Shown piece after piece: positions 13,114 through 22,067 of a DNA stretch of 64,000 nucleotides. The position numbers were made by a program, and so were the translations under genes. Location of the stretch: positions 62,001-126,000 of the forward strand of contig JANYAE010000081.1 of NCBI GenBank assembly GCA_025355105.1. The letters are read 5' to 3'. Every line of letters begins with the position of its first letter. Within the stretch, counting starts at the first letter, position 1. The stretch is from Pseudomonadota bacterium. Lineage in GTDB: Bacteria > Pseudomonadota > Gammaproteobacteria > Steroidobacterales > Steroidobacteraceae. The notes beneath the pieces were generated by a model that was not told where the DNA came from, did not search any database, and saw only the letters and a program-made list of their open reading frames with translations.

Positions 13114-13593
13114 TCAGCTGGAAGCGCCGAACATTCCGGCCGCGGCCGGCGCGGATAGGTACTCCACCTGAATGGCGGCCTCGAACAGCATCCGCTGCGC
13201 GGCGACGTAGTAGTCGCTCTCGAGGCGGTCGCTGAGGTCCGGCGCCGGCGCCGCGACGCCGCGGATGCCGCTTTCGATGATCGCGCGGGCGTCGTCCGCG
13301 ACCGGGAAGACCGTGGCGACCAGCCACTGACCGGCAACCTGCTGGCCGCGCCGGACGGCGTCGTAGATCGCCGCGCGCGGCGCCATCTCGATCCACAGGT
13401 AGCGCTGTGGCCGGTTCCAGCGCCAGGCCTCGTTGCAGACGCCCCGCGCCAGCTTGTTGCACGCCATGGCAATGCAGGTGCCGTCAGCCGTCACGATCGC
13501 GGCGGCGGCGTTGGAGTACGGATCCAAGGTATTCGCCTTGGCGAAGTGCCGCAGCTCAAGGTAGATCTGCGCGAGATTGTCCTGCAGCGCCAT
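13114..13593 (-). CDS. dCMP/cytidine-deaminase-fold protein lacking the zinc site
   Basis: A 159-residue protein that follows the deoxycytidylate deaminase pattern end to end: DPYSNAAAAIVTADG, MACNKLARGVCNEAWRWNRP, AAIYDAVRRGQ, then ARAIIESGIRGV. The catalytic motif that should read WxEHAERNAIY reads WIEMAPRAAIY, so the zinc His and the catalytic Glu are gone. The FPCADCARAII motif reads FPVADDARAII, so both zinc Cys are gone. The remaining scaffold is well kept, which suggests a conserved non-catalytic role (ligand binding or regulation) rather than decay. ATG 13593 is assumed. It sits alone between the hybrid kinase and the TonB receptor, all on the minus strand. Confidence 0.75.
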   Translation of the reverse strand: MALQDNLAQIYLELRHFAKANTLDPYSNAAAAIVTADGTCIAMACNKLARGVCNEAWRWNRPQRYLWIEMAPRAAIYDAVRRGQQVAGQWLVATVFPVADDARAIIESGIRGVAAPAPDLSDRLESDYYVAAQRMLFEAAIQVEYLSAPAAAGMFGASS

Positions 13594-13731
13594 GGGTGCC
13601 GTCCGCGGGCCGTGGCGCCATGGTACGCGCGCCGGGCGACGACGGAGCGGCGCCTCGCCGCTGTGCCGGCCGGGGCCGGCGACAGCGCGAGCAACCGTCG
13701 CGAAAAGGGGCCACTCGATCGGTTCCCCCTG

Positions 13732-13759
13732 CGCCCGGAGCCCGGTCGGGCTCCGGGCG
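13732..13759 (-). terminator. Strong hairpin downstream of the TonB receptor gene
   Basis: CGCCCGGAGCCCG and CGGGCTCCGGGCG form a perfect 13-bp inverted repeat separated by GT, starting 8 nt after the receptor stop. No T-run follows, as is usual in GC-rich genomes, so termination is inferred from position and stem strength. Confidence 0.6.
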
Positions 13760-13766
13760 CGTCGCT

Positions 13767-16700
13767 TCAGAACTTGGCAGTGAACGCCACGAATATCTGC
13801 CGTCCGAGCGTGTCGTAGGTCTCGAAGGTATTGTTCGCGCCGCCCGCGACGATCTCGCTCGTCACGATCGGCGGATCCTTGTCGAGCAGATTGTTGATGC
13901 CGGCGCGCACGGTGATGCCGCTGCTCACGTTCCAGGCGAGCGACAGGTCAAGGTAGTTGAACGACGGCAGCCGCGCGTTGAAGTAGTTGATGCCGGGGCC
14001 GCCGGTGACCTGGTTCACGAAGCTGCGGCCGAACAGCAGCGGATTGCCGCTGTTGTTGTCGAGCGACACCGGGCCGATGTAGCGCCAGTTCAGCGTCACG
14101 TCGACGTCCCACGGCGTGACCCAGGTGGTGCGGACCACGTGTCGCCAGCGCGGGTTGACGGTCGCGCACAGCGACCCGTACAGCCCCGCGCAGTCGTAGC
14201 TCGGCGAGCCGGGGTAGGGCGTCGTCTCGTTCGACAGCAGCAGCGCGCCGTTCATCGCGAACTGCAGCGTGCCGGCGCGACCGCCGAGCGGCAGCTTGTA
14301 GGCGGCCTGGATATCGATGCCGTCGGTCTTGACGGCACCGATGTTCAGCGCCGTCTGCACGATGTAGCCGCCGCCGGCGACGGTGTTGCCGGTCAGGCCG
14401 CCGTCGGCCGGGTTGCGGACGATCTTGCCGCAGAAGAACGGATCGCCGGTGCTGAGGCAACCCTGCAGCAGCAGCCCCGGCGGGATTGCGCCGACCTCGT
14501 CCTTCAGCTTGATGCGCCAGAAGTCGATGCTGCCGGTGAGGTTCGGGATGGAGGTCGGCGTGAGCGTCACTCCGAAGCTGATCGAGTCGGCCCGCTCCGG
14601 CCTCAGGTTCTGATTGCCGCCAAGCTCCTGCGACAGCTGGTTGGCGGTGGCTTGCGGGACCTGACCGGAGTTGTATTGCGCCGCGGTCATGCCGGTGCGC
14701 AGGCACTGCTGCAGGGTCGCCGCCACGATGCCGGTGATCTCGTTCGGCGCGCAGGGATCGTCGCCCGAGTTGATCAGGCCGACGATCGCCGGGTTAAAGA
14801 GCTCGATCAGGTTCGGCGCGCGGATGGCGCGCTGCCACGATGCGCGCAAGCGCAGGTCGGCGATCGGTGCGTACTGCACCTCGAACTTGCCGGTGCTGAC
14901 CTTGCCGGTCGTCGTGTAGTCGGACTCGCGAAAGCCGGTGTCGAAGACGAGGCTCTTGATGCCCGGCTTGTCCTCCGCCAGCGCGCCGCCGAGCTCGATG
15001 AAGCCCTCGTCGAGGCTGTAGCCGCGATGAATGGGCGCCGCCGCGCCGCCGAAGCCTGACAGCAGGCCGCTGACCTCGCCTGAATCCGGCTCGTAGGACC
15101 AGACCTCGGAGCGGTGCTCGTAGCCGAGATTGACCGACAGGCCGTTCGCGGCGAACGGCGAACGGATGCCGTAGGTGCCGAGGTCGCCGGTGACGTCGGC
15201 GTGTGCCGTGCGCTGCGTGAGCGTGCCGTAAGCGGTGCCATTCAGGTAGAGGTAGTTGAGTGCGCCGCCCGTGACGCCGCCGTCCTTGAAGATGTTGTAC
15301 GGCACGCAGTTCAGGTCGGTGCCCTTGACCACCGAGACGCACACCGGGTTGCCGGACGCGTCCTGGGTGACCTGCAGCGCATTCGTGATCGACTGGAAGT
15401 TGAGGTACTGCTTGTTCGAGTTGAAGAACGTCGTGTAGTAGTACTGGCCATAGGCGTCGTAGTTCCAGCCGGTCGCGATGCTGCCCTTGTCGCCGAGCAC
15501 CGCGCGGTAGTTGGTGTGCTCGTAGTAGGACTCGCGGCCGCCGCCCTCCGTGTTGCGCCGGCCGATCTCGACGTTGGCGCTGACCGAGCCCGGGGCCGCG
15601 GCATCCGCCGCGATTTGCTGCGGCGTGCAGAGGATCGCAGCCTCCTGGGCGCTGAGCAGCGGGTTGCTGCAGTTGACGTAGTAGCCGCCCCTGCCGCTCG
15701 GGTCGAGCGGATTGCTGAAGCGAAACAGCGCCGATGGCGCGATCTTCTGGTCCGTGCGGTCGTTCATGTACGACATCTCGGCGTACGGCTTGAAGTGCTC
15801 GTTGACGTCGACGTGCGCGAAGAAGCCGGCGTTGTAGCGAAGGTCGTCGCGGCCGTTGTAGATGTAGGGTTGCGAATTGAAGATCGCCGGCGGGTTGGTC
15901 GGCACCGAGTTCCACGGCACGAACTGGTCGCCGAGCACCGAATAGCGGACGCCGCCGAAGCGGAAGGAGTTCGAGTTGCTCGAGCCAGAGCAGCCGGCGC
16001 CGCTGACGTTGCCGCTCGCGTCGGTGACAGCGTTCAGCTGGCAATCGCCGAAATCGCGGTTGCCGCTCGGCACGGGGGCGGCGGTCAGGTAGCCGAAATA
16101 GCCGGTGACGTTGCCCCGACCCTCGGCGATGCTGGTGCCGAACGTGACGTTGAACGAGCGGTTGACGCCGTCGCGGATCGAGCCGGTCGGCGGCGTGTAG
16201 CCGGCCTGGGTCGCGAGGTCGGCGACGAAGCTGTTGTGCTGGTTGTGCCAGTTTTCGCCGTACTGGCCGTCGACCTGCACCCCCTCGAAGTTGCGGCGCA
16301 TGATGAAATTGACGACGCCGGCGATCGCGTCGGAGCCGTAGGTCGAGGAGGCGCCGCCGGTCACTACGTCGACGCGCTCGATCAGCGCGGTCGGAATCTG
16401 GTCGAGGTCGGCCGCCGGGTTCGGGTTCGCCGTATTCGGGTCACCCGCGCCGAGGCGCCGGCCGTTGACCAGCACCAGGGTGCGCTGCGGTCCGAGGCCG
16501 CGCAGGTCGGCCGTCGCAAGGCCACCGGCGGTCGTCAAGCCGCTGGTACGGCCGTTAAAGTCGCTGAACGAGTTATTGAAGTTCTGCGGCAACTGCATGA
16601 TCACGTCGCTGACGTCAACCTTGCCGGCCTGCTGGATGTCCTTCTGCGTCACGACCTGAATCGGGCTGGTGCTGGTCATGTTCGGCAGCGTGATGCGCGA

Positions 16701-16856
16701 GCCGGTGATCACCACCTCCTCGAGCACGGCGCCCTCGGCGGAGGTCTCGGCTGGCCGCTGCTGCTGCGCGAGCGCGCCGGTCGCGCCCAGCGCGAGCAGC
16801 GCCGCGAGCAGTGCGCGGGCGCTGTGGCCGTGCATCATTCCCCACTTGTTATTCAT
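13767..16856 (-). CDS. TonB-dependent outer-membrane receptor
   Basis: A 1029-residue protein. ATG 16856 is preceded by GGAGG. The signal peptide (ALLAALLALGATGALAQ) is followed by a plug domain with a TonB-box-like EEVVITGSRI, DVSDVIMQLPQNF, LRGLGPQRTLVLVNGRRLG and VERVDVVTGGASSTYGSDA. The 22-stranded barrel then ends in GRQIFVAFTAKF with terminal Phe. These receptors import scarce ligands (siderophores, B12, glycans or peptides) using TonB-ExbBD energy. The long barrel and absence of a neighbouring degradation cluster leave the substrate open. A strong hairpin follows the stop. Confidence 0.95.
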   Translation of the reverse strand: MNNKWGMMHGHSARALLAALLALGATGALAQQQRPAETSAEGAVLEEVVITGSRITLPNMTSTSPIQVVTQKDIQQAGKVDVSDVIMQLPQNFNNSFSDFNGRTSGLTTAGGLATADLRGLGPQRTLVLVNGRRLGAGDPNTANPNPAADLDQIPTALIERVDVVTGGASSTYGSDAIAGVVNFIMRRNFEGVQVDGQYGENWHNQHNSFVADLATQAGYTPPTGSIRDGVNRSFNVTFGTSIAEGRGNVTGYFGYLTAAPVPSGNRDFGDCQLNAVTDASGNVSGAGCSGSSNSNSFRFGGVRYSVLGDQFVPWNSVPTNPPAIFNSQPYIYNGRDDLRYNAGFFAHVDVNEHFKPYAEMSYMNDRTDQKIAPSALFRFSNPLDPSGRGGYYVNCSNPLLSAQEAAILCTPQQIAADAAAPGSVSANVEIGRRNTEGGGRESYYEHTNYRAVLGDKGSIATGWNYDAYGQYYYTTFFNSNKQYLNFQSITNALQVTQDASGNPVCVSVVKGTDLNCVPYNIFKDGGVTGGALNYLYLNGTAYGTLTQRTAHADVTGDLGTYGIRSPFAANGLSVNLGYEHRSEVWSYEPDSGEVSGLLSGFGGAAAPIHRGYSLDEGFIELGGALAEDKPGIKSLVFDTGFRESDYTTTGKVSTGKFEVQYAPIADLRLRASWQRAIRAPNLIELFNPAIVGLINSGDDPCAPNEITGIVAATLQQCLRTGMTAAQYNSGQVPQATANQLSQELGGNQNLRPERADSISFGVTLTPTSIPNLTGSIDFWRIKLKDEVGAIPPGLLLQGCLSTGDPFFCGKIVRNPADGGLTGNTVAGGGYIVQTALNIGAVKTDGIDIQAAYKLPLGGRAGTLQFAMNGALLLSNETTPYPGSPSYDCAGLYGSLCATVNPRWRHVVRTTWVTPWDVDVTLNWRYIGPVSLDNNSGNPLLFGRSFVNQVTGGPGINYFNARLPSFNYLDLSLAWNVSSGITVRAGINNLLDKDPPIVTSEIVAGGANNTFETYDTLGRQIFVAFTAKF

Positions 16857-17275
16857 CGTCGCCTCCGTTGTTGTGCGCCGGCTCCCCTGACCTGCGTCCC
16901 GTGGTGTGCGATCTCGTTGCGAATCGGCCACGCCGAACGCGACGGTCGTCATCGACGCTGGGTCTGCGGGTACCGGTCGAATGGCGGCGGACGATACGCC
17001 GCGGGTTCCCGGGCGCGCGCTGGATGTGACGAACGCGCGCGCCGCAATGCCGAACCGAGCGGCGACGCGGACGAAAATCCGGCCTGAGCCGCCGCCTTGG
17101 GACGTACCGCGTGGCGCGGATCCGGCTCAGGGCAGAATGCGGTGACCGCGCGGCTGTTGCGTTTCGGGCGCAGTCGGGGACGCGGTAGGGAACGATGGCG
17201 CGCGCGGCCGCGCGGGCGCCGTGACGGGTCCGTCGCGCCGCCCGCGGCCCCGGCTAGGGCTGCCGAGTCAGCGCC
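16857..17275. other. Intergenic region without recognisable gene
   Basis: About 420 bp between the receptor start and the UrcA stop, presumably holding the receptor promoter. The open frames crossing it are low-complexity Arg-rich shadows. I see no hairpin or clear operator. Confidence 0.5.
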
Positions 17276-17647
17276 TCAGGTGGCGCCGCCCATGGCGCGT
17301 GCGCGATGGAGAGCGCTCAGTCGCTCGTTGTGCACGGCGACCACGGCGTTCTCGAGCGTCTCGTGAAAGCACACCTCGGCGCGCACCACGCGACGCAGCT
17401 CGCGCGAGGCGCTGTCGTCGCAGATCTGGTGCGCCGCGGCGGACAGTCGATGGAGCAGTGCCTGCATGCCGGCGTCGGACGTGAGGTTGAGATCGCCGTA
17501 CGGGACGTGGATGGCGACGGGCACCTCGCCGGCCGTCGCGGCGCCACCTAGGCCTGCCGCGGCGAGCGTCGCTGCGAAGAGCCCCGCGCGAAGAGCGTCG
17601 GCGCGCCACGCCCGGCTGTCGGCAGAAGTGGAAATCGAAGCGTTCAT
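17276..17647 (-). CDS. UrcA family protein
   Basis: A 123-residue secreted protein. The signal peptide (about residues 20-40, RAGLFAATLAAAGLGGAATA) precedes the UrcA core: VPYGDLNLTSDAGMQALLHR, SAAAHQICDDSASRELR, and a late VCFHETLENAVVAVHNERL segment. One cysteine lies in each half (HQICDD and AEVCFHE), probably a disulfide. Function of the family is unknown; members are small periplasmic proteins. The ATG overlaps the stop of the upstream gene (ATGA) and is served by a GGAGG inside that gene, so the two are co-translated. A second UrcA gene lies at 21290. Confidence 0.85.
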   Translation of the reverse strand: MNASISTSADSRAWRADALRAGLFAATLAAAGLGGAATAGEVPVAIHVPYGDLNLTSDAGMQALLHRLSAAAHQICDDSASRELRRVVRAEVCFHETLENAVVAVHNERLSALHRARAMGGAT

Positions 17648-18729
17648 GGAGGTCCTCCGGGGAGAGGTGAGGCCTGGTCACGGCGCGCGGCGGCGGCGCG
17701 ACCGTCAACCGGCCGGCCATCGAGCAAGGGCCGGCCACGTGACTCGAAGTGGAGCGTGAGGCTGCGGCTGCGCAGGTGGCCGAACGACGCTCGGCCGCGC
17801 AGGTGCGGCACGCGCCAGAACACCTGGCTGCCGCGCCGCACCAGATGGCCGCGCACGTGGTGGAGCCGCGGCGTGCGGCGCGGGTCGGCGTGCGGGCCCG
17901 CGCTGCTCGAATACGCGCTCATGACCGGGACTGCGAGTTCGACGTGCTCGAGCAGCGCCGGCCGGCCGGCGCGCGCACGGCGGCGGTTGAGGCGGGCGAA
18001 GTCCGCTCGCCGCTGCGGCAGCTGCGTCCGCGAGCTGAGCAGCAGGCACAGCGCGAACAGCACCGGCAGGTCGGTGCCGACGGCGGCCAGTGAATTTCCC
18101 AGTACCGATTTGCGCAAGGCCGCGCTTGTGCATTCCTGCCGGTAATAGGCGGCCCACGCGTCGTCAAACCGAAAGCGCAAGCAGCGCAGCAGGCTCGAAA
18201 TGGCCGGGTCGTCGATCACGAGGCTGGCCGCGCCGCCGGCGTAGACCTCGGCGACGTTGCCGACGGGCACGTCCTCGGCATCGAGGTCGAACTCGGTCAC
18301 GAGCGGCGCGAGGCACACGTCGCCGTCCTCCTCGGCGGGGCCCCAGAAGGTCCGCGCGCAGCCGCGGCGCCCCGAGCCGTCCGTCGTCACGTAGATGCCG
18401 GCACGCATCGCCGCTGCTCCGCCGCGGCCGGCCGCGAGTCCGAGGCCGAGCGCGGCCGCAACCGTTTCGAGCCGCGGTGCGTCGAGCCACTCCACCCAGA
18501 GCGTGCGTGCCGGGATATGGATGAGATCGAGACAGGCGCCGAGCCGATCTCCCTCAGCGTACGCAAGCGACGTGCAGACGCGGGTCAGCGGATCGGTCAG
18601 CACGAGGCGCAGCGGGCAGTCGAGGACGGCCGCCGCATAGTCCGACGGTCCGGGCAAGCGCAGGATCTCGGTGCCGCGGGCGATGAGCAGCGGTGCGCGG
18701 GCCTGCACGATGCGGTCGAGGAGTCTCAC
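17644..18729 (-). CDS. Hypothetical protein upstream of urcA
   Basis: A 361-residue protein starting at GTG 18729 (weak ribosome site). I do not recognise a named domain. The C-terminal third has a basic segment RLHHVRGHLVRRGSQVFWRV followed by PHLRGRASFGHLRSRSLTLHF, a pattern I associate with some prophage-linked hypothetical proteins; this is recollection, not a search result. There is one hydrophobic stretch (DLPVLFALCLLL) and there are several Cys residues. It overlaps the UrcA gene by 4 nt. Function unknown. Confidence 0.65.
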   Translation of the reverse strand: MRLLDRIVQARAPLLIARGTEILRLPGPSDYAAAVLDCPLRLVLTDPLTRVCTSLAYAEGDRLGACLDLIHIPARTLWVEWLDAPRLETVAAALGLGLAAGRGGAAAMRAGIYVTTDGSGRRGCARTFWGPAEEDGDVCLAPLVTEFDLDAEDVPVGNVAEVYAGGAASLVIDDPAISSLLRCLRFRFDDAWAAYYRQECTSAALRKSVLGNSLAAVGTDLPVLFALCLLLSSRTQLPQRRADFARLNRRRARAGRPALLEHVELAVPVMSAYSSSAGPHADPRRTPRLHHVRGHLVRRGSQVFWRVPHLRGRASFGHLRSRSLTLHFESRGRPLLDGRPVDGRAAAARRDQASPLPGGPP

Positions 18730-18842
18730 GGCAACGCCGAGACTCCGCCGGCGCGTCGTCGTCCGCTACCGAAATGGGACCAACCGCCCCGGGCCGCAGG
18801 CGAGCCACCCTGCCGGCAGGACGAAGCGCCGGACCGAGGCCG

Positions 18843-19643
18843 CTAGCTGGGTGCTCGCGGCCGCACGAGCGTCGGGCGCAGCAGCTCCTGGATGCGGCTG
18901 CGGTAGGACTGGCCGGAGCGACAGATGGCCCCACCGGCGAGGCGCACGACATACGCCCCGTTGAAGTCGTTCTCGATCGACTCGACGCGACACAGGTTGA
19001 TGATGACCGACTTGTGGATTCGGGCGAATCGCGTCGGATCCAGGGTCTGTTCGAGCGCGGAGATCGCCGCGCGGTGGCACAGGCTCCGCTTGCCGACGTG
19101 AATGACGACATAGTTGCGGGCGGCCTCGACGTAGTCGATCGAGTGGAAGTCGACGAAGATCCAGCGCCCGGCGTCCTCGACGAACAAGCCGTCCAAGCGG
19201 CCGGCCGATGGCGGCGGCGTGCTGCCCATGAGCTGCCGCCAGGCGGCCACCAGCTCCTCGCGCGTCGTCGTGCCGCCGCGCTCGAGCGCGAGGCGCAGCT
19301 TGCCGAGCGCGCGCGCGAAGCGCTCCGGCGTGCACGGCTTGAGCAAGTAGTCGACTGCGTCGCGCTCGAAGGCCGCCGCCGCGTAGGTCTCGTAGGCGGT
19401 CATGAAGATCACCGCAGGCAGCTCCTCTGGCTCGAGCGCGGCGAGCACGTCGAGGCCGCTCATGGCGCCGAGGTGGACGTCGAGGAATACGAGGTCCGGT
19501 GCCAGCGTCCGCAGCAACTCGATGGCCTCGGCGCCGCTTTGCGCCTCGCCGACGATCTTGATGTCTGCATGGGCCGCGCACAGTTGCCGCAGTCGGTTGA
19601 TCGAGTGCTCCTCGTCGTCGATCAGGAGGGTGCGGGTCTTCAT
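18843..19643 (-). CDS. LytTR-family response regulator
   Basis: A 266-residue protein. The receiver (about 1-120) has LLIDDEEH, phospho-acceptor Asp in LVFLDVHLG, Thr in FMTAYE and Lys in YLLKPCTP. The C-terminal LytTR DNA-binding domain (about 165-260) shows IDYVEAARNYVVIHVGKRSL, FARIHKSVIINLCRVESIEN and CRSGQSYRSRIQELL. It overlaps the kinase gene upstream by 4 nt (ATGA) and is almost certainly its partner. LytTR regulators bind paired direct repeats upstream of target promoters. Confidence 0.93.
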   Translation of the reverse strand: MKTRTLLIDDEEHSINRLRQLCAAHADIKIVGEAQSGAEAIELLRTLAPDLVFLDVHLGAMSGLDVLAALEPEELPAVIFMTAYETYAAAAFERDAVDYLLKPCTPERFARALGKLRLALERGGTTTREELVAAWRQLMGSTPPPSAGRLDGLFVEDAGRWIFVDFHSIDYVEAARNYVVIHVGKRSLCHRAAISALEQTLDPTRFARIHKSVIINLCRVESIENDFNGAYVVRLAGGAICRSGQSYRSRIQELLRPTLVRPRAPS

Positions 19644-20809
19644 GCCGGACGCGCTCCGCTCGCGACCGAGCGTTCCAAGAGCGGCATGCGCACGGTGGTG
19701 ACATAGCGGCCGGGTTCCGGCATGTGCAGCGTCACGCTGCCGCGGTCGCCGAACAGCGTCCGCAGCCGCTCGGCGACGTTGCGCAGGCCGACGCCGGGCG
19801 TCGGCGCCGGCTGGCCGGCGGGGGCGATCCAGCCGGGGTTGGAAACGCGGATCTCGAGGGTCGTCGCGGCGACCACCGCCTCGATGCGCACGTGCACCGG
19901 GCCGTCGTGCTTGCGCAGCCCGTGAACCACGGCGTTTTCGATGATTGGCTGCATGACGAGCGCCGGCACCAGCGCCTCGGCGGCGCCGGTCGCGATGCCA
20001 CGGTCGTGGGACAGGCGCTGCGGAAAGCGCATCTCCTGGATCTCGATGTATTGCTCGAGGAGCTCGAGTTCGCGCGCCAGCGAGACATACTGCGTCGCGC
20101 CGTCGTTGAGGATGCGCCGCAGGAGGTCCGCGAAGCGGGTCACCATCGTCTGTGCGAGACGCGGCTGTGATTCGATCAGCGACACGATCGTGTTGAGCAC
20201 GTTGAACAGGAAGTGCGGATTCAGCTGGTTGGTCAGCGCCTGCAGGCGCGCGTGCACGGCCTCGCGCTCGACGTTGGCGCGCGCGACGCGCTCGCTGCCG
20301 AGGTCGCGGTACGTCTTGACGCCGACGACGACGCCGAGGCACACGGCGTAGTTGAGCGCCATCGCCGCGGTGCTCGCAATCCACACGGCGATGCCCTCGC
20401 GTGTCGGCGACAGCAGCGAGATCGCGACGCCGGCGGCGATTTCGCGCTGTTGCATGATCAGCGCGGCGGTCACGAGCGCGGGCCGGGCGAGTGCCGAGAA
20501 GGCGATTGCGACGATCAGCTGGCCGGCGATCCGCAGTCCGGCGGGGCGGGCGCCGCTGCCGATGCCGACCGCGAGCCGGCAGGCGATCACCAGCGCGGGC
20601 AGCAGCAGCGCGAACTGCACTGCGCGACTCGACGGCGGCGCGACCTGAATGTCAGCGCTCGCGATCCGCCACGCCTCCATGTTCATGACCTCTATGAGGA
20701 ATACGCACAACCAGCACAGCGGCGCGAAGGTCAGGATCGCGCGCCACCAGCTGCGCGCCGCCGCGCGGGCGGCCGCGGGATCCGGAGGCATTTGCACGGC
20801 GGCGCTCAA
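19640..20809 (-). CDS. LytS-type sensor histidine kinase
   Basis: A 389-residue membrane kinase. The N-terminal half has about four hydrophobic segments (for example AILTFAPLCWLCVFLIEVMN and AVQFALLLPALVIACRLAVG). The phosphorylation domain of the His_kinase type has ALTNQLNPHFLFNVLNTIV with the acceptor His in NPHFLFN. The ATPase has PIIENAVVHGLRKHDGP and PGVGLRNVAERLRTLFG. The start is uncertain: TTG 20809, GTG 20797 or ATG 20791 are all in frame and none has a strong ribosome site. It forms a coupled two-gene operon with the LytTR regulator. Confidence 0.9.
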   Translation of the reverse strand: MSAAVQMPPDPAAARAAARSWWRAILTFAPLCWLCVFLIEVMNMEAWRIASADIQVAPPSSRAVQFALLLPALVIACRLAVGIGSGARPAGLRIAGQLIVAIAFSALARPALVTAALIMQQREIAAGVAISLLSPTREGIAVWIASTAAMALNYAVCLGVVVGVKTYRDLGSERVARANVEREAVHARLQALTNQLNPHFLFNVLNTIVSLIESQPRLAQTMVTRFADLLRRILNDGATQYVSLARELELLEQYIEIQEMRFPQRLSHDRGIATGAAEALVPALVMQPIIENAVVHGLRKHDGPVHVRIEAVVAATTLEIRVSNPGWIAPAGQPAPTPGVGLRNVAERLRTLFGDRGSVTLHMPEPGRYVTTVRMPLLERSVASGARPA

Positions 20810-21289
20810 GCCGGGAGTACCTGGATCATCGGGCCTCGCCTGCGCGGCGGATGGGTGCGTGAGGATTGCAGCTGCTTCGCCACGGGCGGCGGACGTTCTC
20901 GATCCGCGCGCGGCCCGGCGGCCCGCGCCGTCTCGGGGGCAGTGTTGACGTCGTCGCCGTCCATCGTATTCAAAATCGGACGAAAGTTCCGTTGCGAGGG
21001 ACGAACGTGGCTCTGGCCGGGACGAAACGTGTTGCCGCCGCGCACACGCCTGCTAGTGTCGACCGAGTGCGGCGCAGCAGCCGCGGCAAGTTAGTCGGCG
21101 CCGGAGGCGCCAGGCGGCGTGCCATGAACCAAGACGCCCGTCGTTGCGTCCTATCCTAGGACGGCCGGCCCTGGGAGGTGCGCGGGCATGCGGCGAAACG
21201 CCGGTAGGGTGCGACGAATCGGGCCGGCGGCGCATCGGTGAAGAATATGATCAGGACGGCCGCACGCACGGCGGCCTGGGGAGATGCCA
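20810..21289. other. Divergent intergenic region
   Basis: About 480 bp between the kinase and the second UrcA gene, which diverge, so promoters for both should be here. A short dyad GTCC-TATCCTA-GGAC lies near 21148-21162. I find no coding sequence with family character. Confidence 0.45.
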
Positions 21290-21757
21290 ATGAGATCCTT
21301 CGCGGCTTTGCCGATGACGGCCTGGCTTCCCATCCTGGCCGCGATCGCAATGGTGCCGGACTGTGCGGTCGCGGCCCCACCTGAAGGCCTGATCGCGGGC
21401 GCCGCGCACGCGGCAGCGATCCGGTCCGGTAATGGCAGCGCGCCGCCCGGCGAGCCGCGCATGATCCGCATCGCCTACCACGATCTGGACATCGCGACGC
21501 CTGAGGGTATTGCGGCGCTCTACGTGCGAATCCGCCGCGCGGCCGTCGAGGTCTGCGACGCAGGCCGGCCGCTGACCGGCACGCGGATGATCCGGCCGGA
21601 AATGGAGGCCTGCGTGCGCCGTTCCGTGGTCGCGACCGTCCGGCAAATCGGTGTCCCCGGCCTCGCCGCGCTGGACGCCGAGCAGCAGGTGCTGAGTGTG
21701 GAGGCGGCCGCCCGGCCGAGCTGCGACGCCCCGGTCCGCACCAAGATCATCATCTGA
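21290..21757 (+). CDS. UrcA family protein (second copy)
   Basis: A 155-residue secreted protein. ATG 21290 is preferred over ATG 21284 because GGGGAG lies 6 nt before it. After a signal peptide (AWLPILAAIAMVPDCAVAA) comes the UrcA pattern IRIAYHDLDIATPEGIAALY, RIRRAAVEVCDAGRPL and MEACVRRSVVATVRQIG. It resembles the protein at 17276 in domain but is longer and diverged. Together the two genes flank the LytTR two-component pair and the hypothetical gene. Function unknown. Confidence 0.85.
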   Translation: MRSFAALPMTAWLPILAAIAMVPDCAVAAPPEGLIAGAAHAAAIRSGNGSAPPGEPRMIRIAYHDLDIATPEGIAALYVRIRRAAVEVCDAGRPLTGTRMIRPEMEACVRRSVVATVRQIGVPGLAALDAEQQVLSVEAAARPSCDAPVRTKIII

Positions 21758-22067
21758 AGCGTCGCTGCCGCCCGGCGACTACCTGCGGCGATTGACCGAT
21801 CGCCGCCAACAGGCGTCGGTTCCGGCGTCCTGACGACGAACGCGCAGGGAAGCGCGGACCCCGCTGAGAAGGCTGCGCGGCAGAGGATCTGCGGCCCAGT
21901 CACCAAGGCTCAGGCCGCTCGCGGAGCCGTTGACGGAGGGTGGCTGCGAATTTCTGTACGAACGCGTCGATTATTCAGCTGACGCTTGCGCAGCAGTCGC
22001 CGCTACGCATCACCCGATGCCGACTGCCGGGAGCCACGCAGCCTGCCCTGTCGAATGCGCCCCGATC

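Noticed and set aside
15114-17087. 657-codon plus-strand open frame over the TonB receptor
   Set aside because: Antisense shadow caused by GC-rich codon bias; Arg/Val/Glu-rich without any family motif, whereas the minus strand encodes a complete receptor.
18843-20384. 513-codon version of the LytTR regulator
   Set aside because: The N-terminal ~240 codons are an off-frame reading of the kinase gene; the regulator starts at ATG 19643.
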